Assembly (NCBI GenBank): GCA_012932295.1
Contig: JAAONU010000120.1
Span: forward strand, 1 to 64,000
DNA from: Cyclina sinensis
Taxonomy: Eukaryota; Mollusca; Bivalvia; Venerida; Veneridae
Direction: 5' to 3'
DNA: 64,000 nucleotides
The notes below the pieces were generated by a model, which saw only the letters and a list, made by a program, of their open reading frames with translations, searched no databases and was not told where the DNA came from. How positions within the stretch are numbered: the stretch's first letter is position 1; the number at the start of each line of letters is the position of its first letter. Shown in pieces: positions 11,391 through 22,931 of the stretch. Made by a program: the position numbers and the translations under genes.

Positions 11391-12026
11391 GTACTTACTC
11401 TTTTGGGCAATCTACATGCGACGTGGCATGTTTATTGTTAATTGCCACTTCGGCTGTAAGTGTTACCACTCCTATATGTGTTACCTCTTTTAAAAAATTC
11501 CTTTAAAATTATTTTGTCCCCTAGAAGATACTTGCGTTTTGTTTGTTCAATCACATCTATACTGGCACACAATTTCACAAAGAGATTTTTCGAATATGAA
11601 AACTCTGTTGAATTCCATTTTCGTTGTTGAATACGGCATTCCTTTCTTCGTTTTATTTATCATGTCATCATGAGTTTAATGAACCATGGGTAACAGCTGT
11701 TCACTGTAACGCATTTCAGATATAACAATGTGTGTATACTGTTTATATATTTCTCTGAAAACTTCCGTTCTAAATATCGCCACGCCGCACATACAAAGCT
11801 TGTTCTGATCACACTTGGTACTGAACTCAGTTTGTTACTCAATCAACTGAATTTTTAGTTTCCAAATTTCACCTGCTAAGTTCAGTGTACTGAATGAAAA
11901 CGTTAAAAATATGTAGAACGAAATTTATATAGATGACCGATCATATTACAAAAGACATCCAGTTGAGAATTAATTCAACTTAGGTTGTCGATTTTTTCAG
12001 TTTTGTATAAATAAAAATCGTAACAG

Positions 12027-12291
12027 GAAGCGGATCGATGGCCCAGTGGTAACGCACTAATCTAGTTTTTCACAAAGGTCGTCAGTTCTATTCCCCACTC
12101 TTCTGCGTTAAACCAAGGTCCCATGTATCAGGGCCACACTGATCATGGAAATAGAACCAGTGGTGTCTCTGGAATGTGATACTTTCTGTATCTTGCACAG
12201 CCTCCGACAGCCTAAAATAACCAACCTCTGCAAACGGCGTCGGTCATATTGGCAACCGGTGATTAATAGACTCAAACTGATAGATGCCTGT
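12027..12291 (+). repeat. tRNA-derived SINE, nearly full length
   Basis: The head has a box A-like TGGCCCAGTGGTAACGCACT and a box B-like GTCAGTTCTATTCCCCACTC. It continues through AAACCAAGGTCCCATGTATC, AGTGGTGTCTCTGG, TATCTTGCACAGCCTCC and TCGGTCATATTGGCAACCGG, and ends GATAGATG. The same order of blocks occurs at 63190-63492. A truncated copy at the equivalent position beside unit C is at 30414-30498, so this insertion predates that duplication. Confidence 0.8.
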
Positions 12292-12689
12292 TACAGAATA
12301 TCATCAACAATTATATATTGTAACTACTGTTTCTAACAGTTAACCCCCAAAGGATCTGTAGGGATTTTAGAAACTTCACATGTGTAATCATACTTGAAGT
12401 TATATTCTTACATATATACATATACATTTTTTACCAACTCATAGGGACTTGACTTACATTTAGAATGGTTACTTTTGAGTGATTCTTCTCTTACACATTT
12501 TTCATACTTCTAGTTTATTTTTTTTAATTTTCATTTTCATCAAAGTAACATGAAGTTGTCTGCTAGACACGTCAAATGGCTATATGATAAATCTGTAATG
12601 TCCCTGTTTGATTACACATGTGAGGTCTTTAAACACTCTGAAGACCTTTAAGTGTTCAATATAGGGTCCCTTTAACAGTACTACGTGAA

Positions 12690-13060
12690 AAGCTTTTGAA
12701 ACAGGGGTATCGGTGCCATAAATTAAGAAAAATATTTTGCAAGTTTTATCGCCGACACCCAGATTTAAGTAAAATAACAAATTGTAGTTTAAAATCACTA
12801 CTGCAACAAGGTATTTCTCAACCAGTGTTTTATGGAAATTTGATTTATAAATTTAAGAAAATAAAGAACAATATGCATTTCTCCACATTATTTACAAAAG
12901 CCATCTGTAAATTAAAAAAAAGGCTCCAAACATGATATTCTGCAGCACTTTGCCTACTTGGTGATTGCCCTTCTACAGTTGATCGCCTTGCTTATCTCTT
13001 TGTTTGCACGACGGTGGCAGGGGGTGTTTCTAGGGAATTCTTGAAAAGAACGTAGGAACT
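12690..13060 (+). pseudogene. Retroelement-like ORF remnant
   Basis: An open stretch at 12696-12935 reads ...LQQGISQPVFYGNLIYKFKK... and, after a frame change, continues as LCLLGDCPSTVDRLAYLFVC. This resembles the C-terminal part of ORFs found in repeated form in mollusc genomes. The match is from memory of the pattern, not a search. It is basic and lysine-rich, and the frame is broken near 12935. The mobile-element origin is an inference and the family is not identified. Confidence 0.35.
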
Positions 13061-13296
13061 CGATCAGTCTCTTTCTTTTATTCAGGTTCTCTTTTTTGTT
13101 AATAGTTGATGCTGTCTTTTTTAGTTGATCTAAAAATAGATTTAGGTTATGTTTTCCTCTTTTTTGGACTTTGTAGGGAGTCTGTCTTTTTTTACTTTAG
13201 GTTTTCCTGATATGGCTTTTTATTTTTTTTGTTTTGTGTCGTCTTACGAACATGAAAGTTCGTAACAGAAAGATACAATGGCTCTTTAAATACACA

Positions 13297-13370
13297 ACCC
13301 ATAGCGCGATTCGAACTCCAATCTCTCGCGTGACAAGACAACACTCTAACCACTGAGCCAAAGAATCGAT
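13297..13370 (-). repeat. tRNA-Asp-like fragment
   Basis: On the minus strand: GGCTCAGTGGTTAGAGTG (box A-like), then TTGTCACGCGAG, which matches the GTC anticodon region of animal tRNA-Asp, then GGAGTTCGAATC (box B). The acceptor ends do not pair, so it is a pseudo-tRNA or SINE head rather than a functional gene. Confidence 0.45.
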
Positions 13371-15894
13371 TCCCTAACGCAGTTGGCAGAGGTTGTATTT
13401 ATACAATTATAGGTAGGTGTGCACTAGATCGTAACAATCGAAAATTTATTGCCACAATTATTGAACTTTAAATCAAATAAAACTAGAAATATTTCTACAG
13501 AACAAAGGTGTCCCAACCTTGTGCCTTTGTCAGAAAGACCATACAGACATACATATTCACAGGTGAACAGATAAAAACGAATCTTATTTGCCACATGCTG
13601 TATAAGTTGGGGTTTAATCGTATAACTAAAGTCTATGATTTTTATTTAAAATGTCATTTTCTATTATTTTAATGGTCTTTATTCTGGTCATACTAGGACG
13701 AGCTGCAAAGAAAACCGCAGGTACACAACAAGTTATCATGGGGAACATTCATGGAAGACTTCGTGATTTCATTTCAATAACTGTTGGAGCTACGCGAAAC
13801 ACAAACTTTAAAATGTGCTTTGTTACTATTTCAAGCGTCGTGACTGAATTCATACTAAGGCGAGCTTCAGGTGCACAACAAATCATCATGGCAAACATTC
13901 AGGGAAGGTACTGTTATTCCATTTCAAACACTTCGGAGCTACATGTGACACAAACTTTTCGAAATGACAAAGGTAAATCTTAGGTGACGGGGACACAACT
14001 ACTAAAATATACCTTTGTCCATCCGAAAAGTTTGTATCACATGTAGCTCCTTAGTGTTTGAAATAGAATAACAAAGCCTTCTATAAATGTATGCCATGAT
14101 GAGCTGTAGTGCACCTTGCGTTTTGTTTGAAGCTTTCTTAGTTTGACGGCCCTTGAAATGGTAAATATGGGCATTTTAAAGTTTGTGTTGCAGCTTATTT
14201 TCTCTGGCTATATACAGTTCAAAGTAAAGCCATCCCCAGTTGCAAAAAAATATTAATCAAAACATGCAGCTCTAGCAGTAGGATTTGAGTTTAAATGCAC
14301 TGCTTTATATCACCCTTTGGTTATTTCAGTTTTTATTGTAGAGAATACCAAGTAGGCTCAATTACATGTTTACTGATTCCTTGATATTTATAGCTTGTCA
14401 GTGAATAGCATGTGTTTCTTTGTATACGTGTGACAATATTAATACTCTGTTTGTAAACAAGCATCTTTAAGCATCTTTGACAACAATATGCTTTATCTCT
14501 TTCTGTCATTATCTTATCAACATGAATTTGATGACCATGGGCCTCATCCGGTCAATGTAATGCATTTAGATATAACAATTCATACATTCTGTTTGTGTGA
14601 AAACAACCGTTTATTTTTTAGAATGCGTAAGTTGGACCCGTCTTCTCATAAACAAATTGAATAAGCCACCAAAACCGATCAAGATCCAAAATTACTAAAT
14701 ACACTCTTGAATAAAAAAAATAGAAATATGTAAAAAGTAAAACGTCATAAATTTGTGATACGCTGAAATAACTTTACATTTTTAATGATCCGTATAGTGT
14801 TGTGTTTTGATCGTTTCAAAAATAAAACTATAAAATGCAGCGGAATTCTCAAAAAATATGTCTGACGTAAGCTCTGAGACAGGAATTGTGTATTTCATAT
14901 TCAATACCCATCTGTATTCGAATTTCCAGCCAGCTGGTAATTGGGTATTCAACCTCAAAGAGCTAAATACCCAGACGAGATTTTTTTTTTAGTTTAAAGT
15001 TTTGAATTTTTTTTGAGTTTTGGCAAATTTGGATCAAGTTCTGAAATAGTTTTCTTTAGTCATAATAACTTTCAAACTGCTTATGTGAAGCCACGTCGGT
15101 ACGTTGTTTTTATGACCAGGCCTCTGATAAACTAAGAGACTGTAGTTGCTGCACAGTGTAAAGACACATGATTCATCTATATCAAGGGATACTATAATGT
15201 ACAATGCCGAAATAAAAATGTGATGTTTCTGTAATATAATGTTTTGTACGATTTAAACTAAGCGCAACAACAATTTATAAACTGATAAAATGTTAAAACT
15301 TACGTAGTTTGTCAATTTCCGGCAGTGAGTTAAAGTAGCTTATTGAATTGTGTTATACACGGTTACATTTTATCTTTAAAATACATAGAATCCATTTTCC
15401 TTTGAAAACACCGATGACAGATATGGCCTATATTTTTAAAACAGTTTTCAACATTCATCAAAGACATATGAACCAAACAACAGTATTAAGACTTCCCACT
15501 ACAGTTACTTTATAATTATAATCTACAATAGCATTGTTTATTATATATTTTACAGCTAAATCGCTAACACATTCTACCAAAGAAAAATACGTCTACAACA
15601 TGTTAATATTGTAAATACGAAAATCTCTTACTGAAACATTTAACTTAAATCAACAAGCAAAACATACATTAAAGTTCAAAAAGGTGAACATATTTAAATT
15701 ACAGCATAAATGTACCGGATGTTTTATATGGTGGAATTGAAATTCCTAGTCAGTCAGTTGCAAAAACAGGAATTGGTTTACTTGTTTTTTAATACTTTTA
15801 GTCTGTTAACTGATTTTCTATTATATGTTGTTAATATTAAAACGTTAGTAGCGTTTATCCAGTAAAATGAATTGCATAGCTGTTAAGAAAATAA

Positions 15895-16949
15895 TTAATG
15901 ATATATTTCTAACATACTTGACCAAAGCTGCTCGAGCTGAGTAAGTTCTAAATTTCCTGCGTATAAAACTGGACACATTTTCTTTTTTTTCTTCAAACAA
16001 GCAAAAACGTGCTTCCCAATCGCTTTTCTACCAATTGGCTTATATCTAAGTGAAACAATATTATGCATCACAGTGCCATACATGTGTACGTCATCAATCC
16101 AGAAAAATGGCGTCTGTCTTGCAGCTTCGTACAAATACGGTATAATGTCATTTAGCATTACCACAAATTTTCCTTGACAATATGGTTCATAAAAAGTTTC
16201 CCCTTTATACTGGTGCAATTCAATATAGTATTTATTAGTCTTGTTCCTGCTTATTCTGGATCTTGTTACTCGTCTGCAAAACACATGGTATTCGTCTAAC
16301 GATGTTTCGAGTATCCGGTTTTGGAGTATTCTAAACATATGGACAAACATATCATCATCTGTTTTAATAACATATTTGGCATTCCTGCATCGTTCAGTTA
16401 TCCATTTATAACCAAGAATGGATTTATGAGTCAAATTATGATAAGAATCCATAATGTTGACTTGCACCATGTCTCCATGATGATTTTTAAACTCCTCGTC
16501 AATTCTAAGTTGTAGATTTTGCTCCAGTGTGCGACCTAATAGGAAAAATACCTTGACCGTTCCGTAGGATGAATAAAGACTTGTATTTGCCCAAGTTTGC
16601 CGTAAAGTCTGTCTGTTTATGAAGTGGTTCGGGGACGATAAAACAAGCACTAGAATTAATATGTTTACAGAAGATGAGCAGAAAGTTTATTTTCTAGGTG
16701 GTATGGGTAACCTGGTGACAGTGGAAATCTCGGGTCTGACGAATTTATAATATCAAGCAAATGCGGTCTCAGTTCTACTCTAAAAGTGGCATTTCGTGAC
16801 TGAGTTAAATTCCCAACAAACTGTGAACTCGTTTTAAGTTGTCCGATTATTCTTGATGAAGTTTGAAGAAGTACGGTAACGAAACAAATTGTACATATAC
16901 CAACAAACACTTTTCTAACGGAAAATATTACAGAAAATATTCCTTTCAT
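15895..16949 (-). pseudogene. Beta-1,3-galactosyltransferase-like gene (GT31), unit B, one frameshift
   Basis: A single-exon minus-strand gene of about 351 codons. Members of this family are Golgi type II membrane proteins that transfer galactose or N-acetylglucosamine from the UDP-sugar in beta-1,3 linkage. A short cytosolic start (MKGIF) precedes a hydrophobic anchor (VFVGICTICFVTVLL), then a stem with NLT and NAT sequons. The catalytic domain has RQTLRQTWANTS, VFFLLGRT, the metal-binding KTDDDMFVH and FFWIDDVHMYGT, where most relatives have EDVxxG. The 5' part (16665-16949) and the 3' part (15895-16650) are in different frames because of a missing T in an A/T-rich run near 16690, after HLENK. 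The unit C copy has the extra T there. This one-base loss could be a real pseudogene lesion or a sequencing error. The in-frame TTG upstream of MKGIF is not taken as the start. Confidence 0.85.
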
Positions 16950-17864
16950 TTTGTCCTTCAATGCTTATACGTTGGGTACTACTGACAACTGTTTTCTTTT
17001 TACAAAGGCAGGTCTTTTCAGATCTTATATTTCCGTATTTGTTTTTTAATCAGCCCGATCAAGATTTTATATTTGGATGATGATCTTATATATGGATATT
17101 TTCTATTTCATTATTCAACATAATACCTCCGTAGGTTTGAGTTTGCTGAGACAAATTTTGTTGGCATCACATTACACGTCTTTACTTGCTGCTCAGAAAT
17201 CATTTATTCAAACTTTCTTGGTTTTGTTGATAAACTCTACAGCGTCTTGAGTTTCTATGACCGTAATTTTTAAGCACACTGAAAATATATCAAATGAATA
17301 CTTAAAACATGTTTGTTGTTGTATAAAAACTAATAGTTTGTCAGTCTATAATATGTTTTTAATGTGCACGTTTGACAGAATTAACACTATTTTAACACTG
17401 ATCAAATATGTCTAGCTGCTGTAACAATTAACAACTAATTGAAACTAAACATTATTCAGCTTTCAAAATAAGTACAAAAAATAGGATTTATACATGATCG
17501 ATATATAATTATGTCACTTACCAACTGTATGCTAAAATAAGTTACAAAATCATCTGTTTCTTCACCAATAACTCCACATTCGTACAGCGATACTGACCGG
17601 CTACTGAAAATTATGAAGAATACACATTATGTTGCATAAAATTGAGACATAAGACAGAGCTAAAAGTGTAAAAAAGACTGCCCCATATGCAGATATCGAA
17701 TTAAGAAACCATTACAGTAAACTCATGAAACCCATGAATTTATTAATAAAATACTTCAATTATTTTAGAGTTAGTTGTAACTTATTGCCTGACAGTTCCA
17801 AGCAAAAGAACAGCTGCATGATCAAGGATGGTAAAGGATGCAACAATAGTGGAGTAAAAATGGA

Positions 17865-18043
17865 AAAGTAAGTCAACAAATGGTCAAAGAAAAGTAAATC
17901 AACAAATGGTCAAAGGGAAGTAAATCAACAAATGTTCAAAGGGAAGTAAATCAACAAATGGTCAAAGGGAAGTAAATCAACAAATGGTCAAATGGAAGTA
18001 AATCAACAAATGGTCAAAGGGAAGTTAATCATCAAATGGTCAA
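17865..18043. repeat. 26-bp minisatellite, left part (unit B)
   Basis: About seven units of the same AAATCAACAAATGG... repeat as at 4362-5237. The run is broken at TCAA (18040-18043) by an inserted element and resumes at 18509. Confidence 0.9.
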
Positions 18044-18508
18044 GGTGTGAAACCACCAAATAGATTCCTTCTTTATTCTTTATAAAATTCATAAAGTTCA
18101 CAGGGCTATAAAACATAGCAAAACCATTTTTAAATAGCTTTAACTTACATATTCTTGTAGATCGATATCTGTACTCATGAAAAATAGCAAGAAAAGTGGG
18201 GGTTGTGTTTCAAACAAGAAAGATATTTCTGCTCATGTGAACTTACCCATAAAATTAACAAAAAATCTGAGCTAATTTTCAGATTGGGGTATGTGAAACA
18301 ATTTTACATTGTGAATTCTATTCTGAATGCATATGAGCATAATATTGCTACCACACTATCAGAAATAGTCAAACAAAATGATTCCAGCTAAAAAAAATAC
18401 ACAGATTGGGGCAAAAATGTTAAAAATAGCCAAGAAAACTATTTCTAGCCGCCATTATGCGGGTACCATTTTTTGAGCTTCAGTAGACTGAATTGGTGGT
18501 TTCATACC
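18044..18508. mobile_element. 465-bp MITE-like element with 4-bp TCAA target duplication
   Basis: It starts GGTGTGAAACCACCAAAT and ends in the complement of GGTATGAAACCACCAATT, an 18-bp inverted repeat with two mismatches. TCAA flanks both sides (18040-18043 and 18509-18512). Because the host is a regular minisatellite, the pre-insertion sequence ATGGTCAAAGGGAAG is obvious. The interior is AT-rich, and a 62-codon frame at 18203-18391 has no recognisable product. A 4-bp duplication fits Sola1- or Chapaev-type elements, but the superfamily is not determined. Confidence 0.85.
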
Positions 18509-18580
18509 TCAAAGGGAAGTAAATAAACAAATAGACAAAAGGAAGTGAATCAACAAATGGTCAAAAGGAAGTAAATTAAT
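18509..18580. repeat. 26-bp minisatellite, right part (unit B)
   Basis: About three further diverged units (TCAAAGGGAAGTAAATAAAC and on) continue the array after the 465-bp insertion. Confidence 0.85.
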
Positions 18581-19582
18581 AGTAATTCAGCACAATAAGA
18601 ATGACGAGACAGCGACGAAAATTATTCTAGTCATTCTGTCCTTAGTCAAGTCTCGAACACATGCCATATTTTAAAACAAATGTACTACATAGACTACAAT
18701 GACATATACGCGTAGGCAACCTTTCGTATTAAATATTATTTGTGTGACATACAGACTGTGTCACACTCAACAAATAATTTCATTATGAGCTGGTACAGTC
18801 TGTATTTCAAGCTTAGCCAAATGTATCTGTTTACTATTGAAACCCATAATAAATACATTTTCCCGCTCCACTCAATTTATGAATGAATGAATATATCAAA
18901 GACAATTATGAAAATACTTTCAAGATTGTAATATCAACTTGAAACAATATTGTTTACACTAATTCATAATACTTTCAAATATTAACTACATCCAAGTTTT
19001 ATAACAGTATCAATCAATTTATGTTTTACTGTCACATCCGTATTTTCTATTATCCCGTTATTCATAAAAATGTTTTTAGCATGAAGTTTAGGATAATAAG
19101 ATCTAGTGTCTATGCGATAATTTGGATTGACCCGAATCATTTTGATTGTCTTTCGTTGCTAACAGCTGAAGCAGGTTTCAGTGAAACTGTCTTATTGTTC
19201 TGTATTTAACATCTGGTCGACTTCTTTTATCATTAATTGCTGTTTGCAACTGCTCCTGACTAATTCCAACAGTTGTAGATTCTGTTTCTAGTGTTGCATT
19301 TGTACTGTTTTCTTCTACAGTTCCTACAATTTAACCTTCTTGTGACTGTGATCACTTACTTATCTCTATATGATCATCTGTTTCCGGTGCCCTCAACTAT
19401 CTGCTCATTCACACTTTCTTCAAATGTCTCCAGTTTACATTTACAAACTTCAGTTGCATCTGCATTTAAATGTTCTAAATCTACTTCATACAAATTTCCA
19501 TTTTTTTTTTCGTTAATTGTATCCTCATTCATATCTCATTCCGATTTTATGGATACTGGATGTAAGGGCCCATCTATAGCTG

Positions 19583-20690
19583 TATTAATCATGTCTTCCA
19601 TCGAAGATGAGGGGGCATATAGTTTTCAAATGGTCGGTCGGTCGGTAGAAACTTTGGTTTCTTAACAAGTCTCCAGGTCAAAGATCAAAGTCACAGTGAC
19701 CTTGAACAGCGAAACGGTTTCCAATCACTAAATATAGAATCCTTAGTCCAAGGTTCTTCAAACTTTGTGTGTAGGTTGGTCGTGATAAGCTGATGACCCT
19801 TATAGTTTTTAAGGTCTCTTGATCAAAGGCCATAGTCACAGTGACTTGGAAAAGCAAAATAATCTCCAATTGATAACTAAAGAAAGCGTGCGCCCAGCTT
19901 CCTCAAACCTGTTATATAGTTTTGTCATGACCAGTAAATGACCACAATATTTTTCAGGTCAAAGGTCAAGGTTACCGTGACCTTGTATAGCAAAATAGTG
20001 ATCAATTTCAGTTACTTTGAAAAGCAAATTGATTTCCAATTAATAACTATAGAACACTTAGGCCCAGGTTCCTCAAACTTGGTATATAAGTTGACCATGA
20101 CAAGTAGATGACCCCAATAGCTTTTCAGGTCAAAGGCCAGGGCCACATTGACCTTGTATAGCAAAATAGTGTCCGATCAATTGCTATAGAACCGTTGCGT
20201 CCAGCTCGTCAAAACGTCATAGGTAGGTTGGCATGACAATTAGGTGACCCCTGTATAGCTTTTAGTATTATTACATTTTAAAGGTCGTCACAGTAACCTT
20301 GAAAAGCATAACAGTTTCTGCTGAATATCTAGGGAATTCTTGGGCCCAGGGTCGTCAGTCTAAGTATGTAGGTTTTTCAAGATCAGTAGATAACAACTGT
20401 CGTTTTTCAGGTCATTTGGTCAAAGGTTAAGGGTAACAGTGACCTTGAAAAGCAAAAACATTTCTGATGAATCAGTGTAGAACGCTTGGGCCCATGTTCC
20501 TCAAACTGTTTATGTAAGTTGCATATTACTTGTAGATGCGCCCTTTAGTTTTTGAGGTCGCCATGTCAAAGGCCATGGTCATAATTCCTTGAGTAGCCAA
20601 ATGGTTTCCGATCAATAACTACAGAACGCTTTGTCCAAACTCCTCATAACTTCATGGCTTCCTCTAGGGATAAGGCGCTAAAGGGCATAT
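19583..20690. repeat. ~140-bp diverged tandem array, unit B copy
   Basis: Counterpart of 6252-7345, starting at CTTCCATCGAAGATGAGGGG. The TGACC palindromes are more decayed here (GTTACCGTGACCTTG, GCCACATTGACCTTG). Relative to unit A it keeps about 110 bp extra near 20590-20690 (CTTCCTCTAGGGATAAGGCG). Confidence 0.75.
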
Positions 20691-20828
20691 ATGTTTTACA
20701 AACATCTTTGTTTGAGACAGATCTGCATCAAACACTTCAGTCTGTGTTGTCATTCATCTAACGCTTGTCACCGGTGTGGTGTGAGGTGGACATTTTTATT
20801 ACGGTTATTTGCGCAATCTTTTTTGTTG

Positions 20829-21075
20829 TTGCAATGGCCGAGTGGTCTAAGGCGTTCATACTTTGCATTGCTAGAATGTTTGTGCCGTTCGGAGCAAGTT
20901 CGAATCCAAATGGGAACTTTCTTATTCTTCTGATTCTGACTTCTGTTATTTTCACCGTGATGTCATATACTTGTTATTTGACATTCTGGTTCGTCGGTCT
21001 CGTTTTGATTTCCTGTCTTTTGTCGATGTTTTGAGCAATAAACTTTACTTCGTCTTACACTGTACATGATTAGTT
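20829..21075 (+). repeat. tRNA-Leu-derived SINE-like element (unit B copy)
   Basis: The head TGGCCGAGTGGTCTAAGGCG is the canonical class II (Leu) D-arm/box A. Box B is AAGTTCGAATCC. The spacing of about 60 bp leaves room for the long variable arm. The body is shared with 7470-7720. The overlapping 80-90-codon frames (20691-20933, 20765-21034) are translations of the repeat. Confidence 0.6.
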
Positions 21076-22931
21076 CAAGTGTAGAATCTTAATCTTTCCA
21101 GATTGCTCTGCATTTACTATTATATGTTACAAAGGTATATTTTTGGCTGTTCTACTTATTTATATCAATCTTCTTAAAAGCGGTCAGCAGTCTAAGATTT
21201 TCTATCAAACTTAAGTGTTTTAATTGTTGGTCTTCTGTTTGTCTGTTCAAACGTAACATTTATGGATAATGTTTGCTTCATCCAAAAACTATTTCATACG
21301 ATGACATTTTCTTGATTTTTATGACGTACTATTGTAAGCATATACTAACGGTGAATATGTCGTTTTCCAATCTGATTCCTGTGATGCCTATAAAGTGCCA
21401 AACATTTTCAACAAAGTCCTATCAAAGCATTCACAAACGCAATTCCCAGTGGGTGGTACACTGTTTTGTTTCGTATCATGTTGGTGATAGTGCACAGCTC
21501 TTTCATTACCTCTGACTGGAAATAAGCATCTAGGCCAGCCAGAGAGGGTTGTTTATGAAATACAATAACGTGTTATCAAATTATGTAAGGCTTCAGCAGT
21601 TGTTCTAGCTGTTTGATCTTTTTGCAGGCACTGTCCTAACAAACTTAGTAAAATGGTCAGTTTTGACTGGATTGTTGGCAATGCCATCTTTTGCTGGATG
21701 ATGTGTTAGATAATCGAAGTACAGTACATCTAAAGTGTATGTTTTGTTTATGTTGAGAAATTGGCAAACACGTTTGTGTTGTTTTCGTAAGGAAGTATCT
21801 TCTCGAAAACCAAATCGTCTACACCGCTTGACTTTTTTGTCAGAAGAACCTACTAGACCTCATAGACATTCCTCCATTAGTACTTGATATGTTAATGAGA
21901 AATTTAAAATCCAAATAGCATTGAACGTGTTCGATGAAGCAAAGGGATCCAATGGTAAATATAGTGCGCTCGTTATTGGATTTCTCGAGCTTGTATTGAT
22001 GATACCTAGTCTTTGCTGAATGCTGCAATATCTTTATTGTAAAGCATGCCACAATCGATGCAGATCCACTTGTTTTCGAACCAACATAACATAAGATACC
22101 AAGGAAGATCTTCACTTTCTCATGATTCCGACAGCTAGCAACTTTTCTACGAAGTTTCAAATTTCGTTTTCATATGGTGGTGTTCTTCTGACTCTATGTC
22201 CTTGATCTGTTTTGTCTGATCCTGTGTACCAAGATTACCCTTGTCTGTATAAGATCCTTCTACAATAGAATCACAGAAAAACATACCGTTATGCTCGAGT
22301 CTGTGAACCATTTCATAGTACACTTACACTGGCTATAGTTTAAAGATACATTTTGTAACAGCTTTTGAATATATTGTCCCCTCGTCTATATTCATGTTTG
22401 AAATATTAATAGTATTGTTCAATTCGTGTGACAGGTAGAACATGTCGAGAAAAGACAGCAGAGTGTTGTTCTTATGCTTGCATTTTGGCTAGGTTTGGCA
22501 AGTAATTAGTTCAGTTTGTCAGTGTAACAAGTAATATACAAGTATATTCATTTAGCTTTATTGCGACATTGTCAGACAAAGCACATCCGAGTATGTCTGT
22601 CTGTTTTTATTTCTCTGTAACTAAACATAAAGAGTTTTAATACATTGTGTTATGCAAGTCTCCCGTTTATAAACATTGCTTACCATAGTTTGCACGACAA
22701 TCGCATAGTAATTTCGATTTCCTTCGTACAGTTAACATTGTCAAGCTTCACTTTCAAAATGTAACAGATCCTTTCTTCATCGGTTACACTTGAAATTTTG
22801 AATGATGTTTCTTCGATCAATAATTTGTTGGCTTCGGCTATCAAAAAAAAAAGAAAACAATATATCGACAAAATGTCTTTTTTTAAACTAATTTGGAAAC
22901 ATTCTGTTTTGGTGCATGTCATGTCAGTAAA
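21076..22931. other. Duplicated unit sequence without a supported gene (unit B)
   Basis: Collinear with 7721-9108 and 10678-11390. Position about 22307 (CTGTGAACCATTTCATAG) is the empty site of the Tc1 element. Short frames such as 21840-22160 (minus) and 22680-22994 (minus) are not conserved in frame in the sister unit. Confidence 0.6.

Larger units (their letters stand above)
11605..14663. repeat. 3.06-kb block present in unit B; partial copy flanks unit C at 30040-31130
   Basis: In A and C the text runs from TGTCTGAAAA straight into CCGATCAAGACC. In B the two halves are separated by this block. Parts of it (11640-12110 and 13805-14500) reappear, with the middle deleted, at 30040-31130, where for example GCAGCTCTAGCAGTAGGATT is nearly identical. 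It holds a SINE at 12027-12291, a decayed retroelement ORF at 12690-13060 and a tRNA-Asp-like fragment at 13297-13370. A 110-codon frame (13651-13983) is not kept in the second copy. No terminal inverted repeats were seen. Confidence 0.75.
11391..22931. repeat. Tandem segmental duplication, unit B
   Basis: The opening 11391-11604 matches 1-260 and 22932-23200. A 3.06-kb block (11605-14663) absent from A and C follows, then collinearity resumes at CCGATCAAGATCC. The unit carries the second galactosyltransferase copy, the 26-bp minisatellite split by a 465-bp element, the ~140-bp array and the better-preserved tRNA-Leu-headed SINE. It ends where unit C begins at 22932. Confidence 0.85.

Noticed and set aside
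13651..13983. 110-codon ORF with a hydrophobic start resembling a signal peptide
   Set aside because: The duplicated copy at about 30500-30610 is deleted and not in frame; the sequence contains internal repeats (AACATTC(A/A)(T/G)GG) rather than conserved coding text.
16321..16515. Plus-strand 64-codon ORF, also at 24848-25042 and, in part, 2757-2939
   Set aside because: Antisense of the galactosyltransferase catalytic domain; conserved only because the sense strand is.
20829..20915. Functional tRNA-Leu gene
   Set aside because: Only the D-arm and T-loop consensus are kept; acceptor and anticodon stems do not form, and the sister copy at 7470 is part of the same dispersed body.
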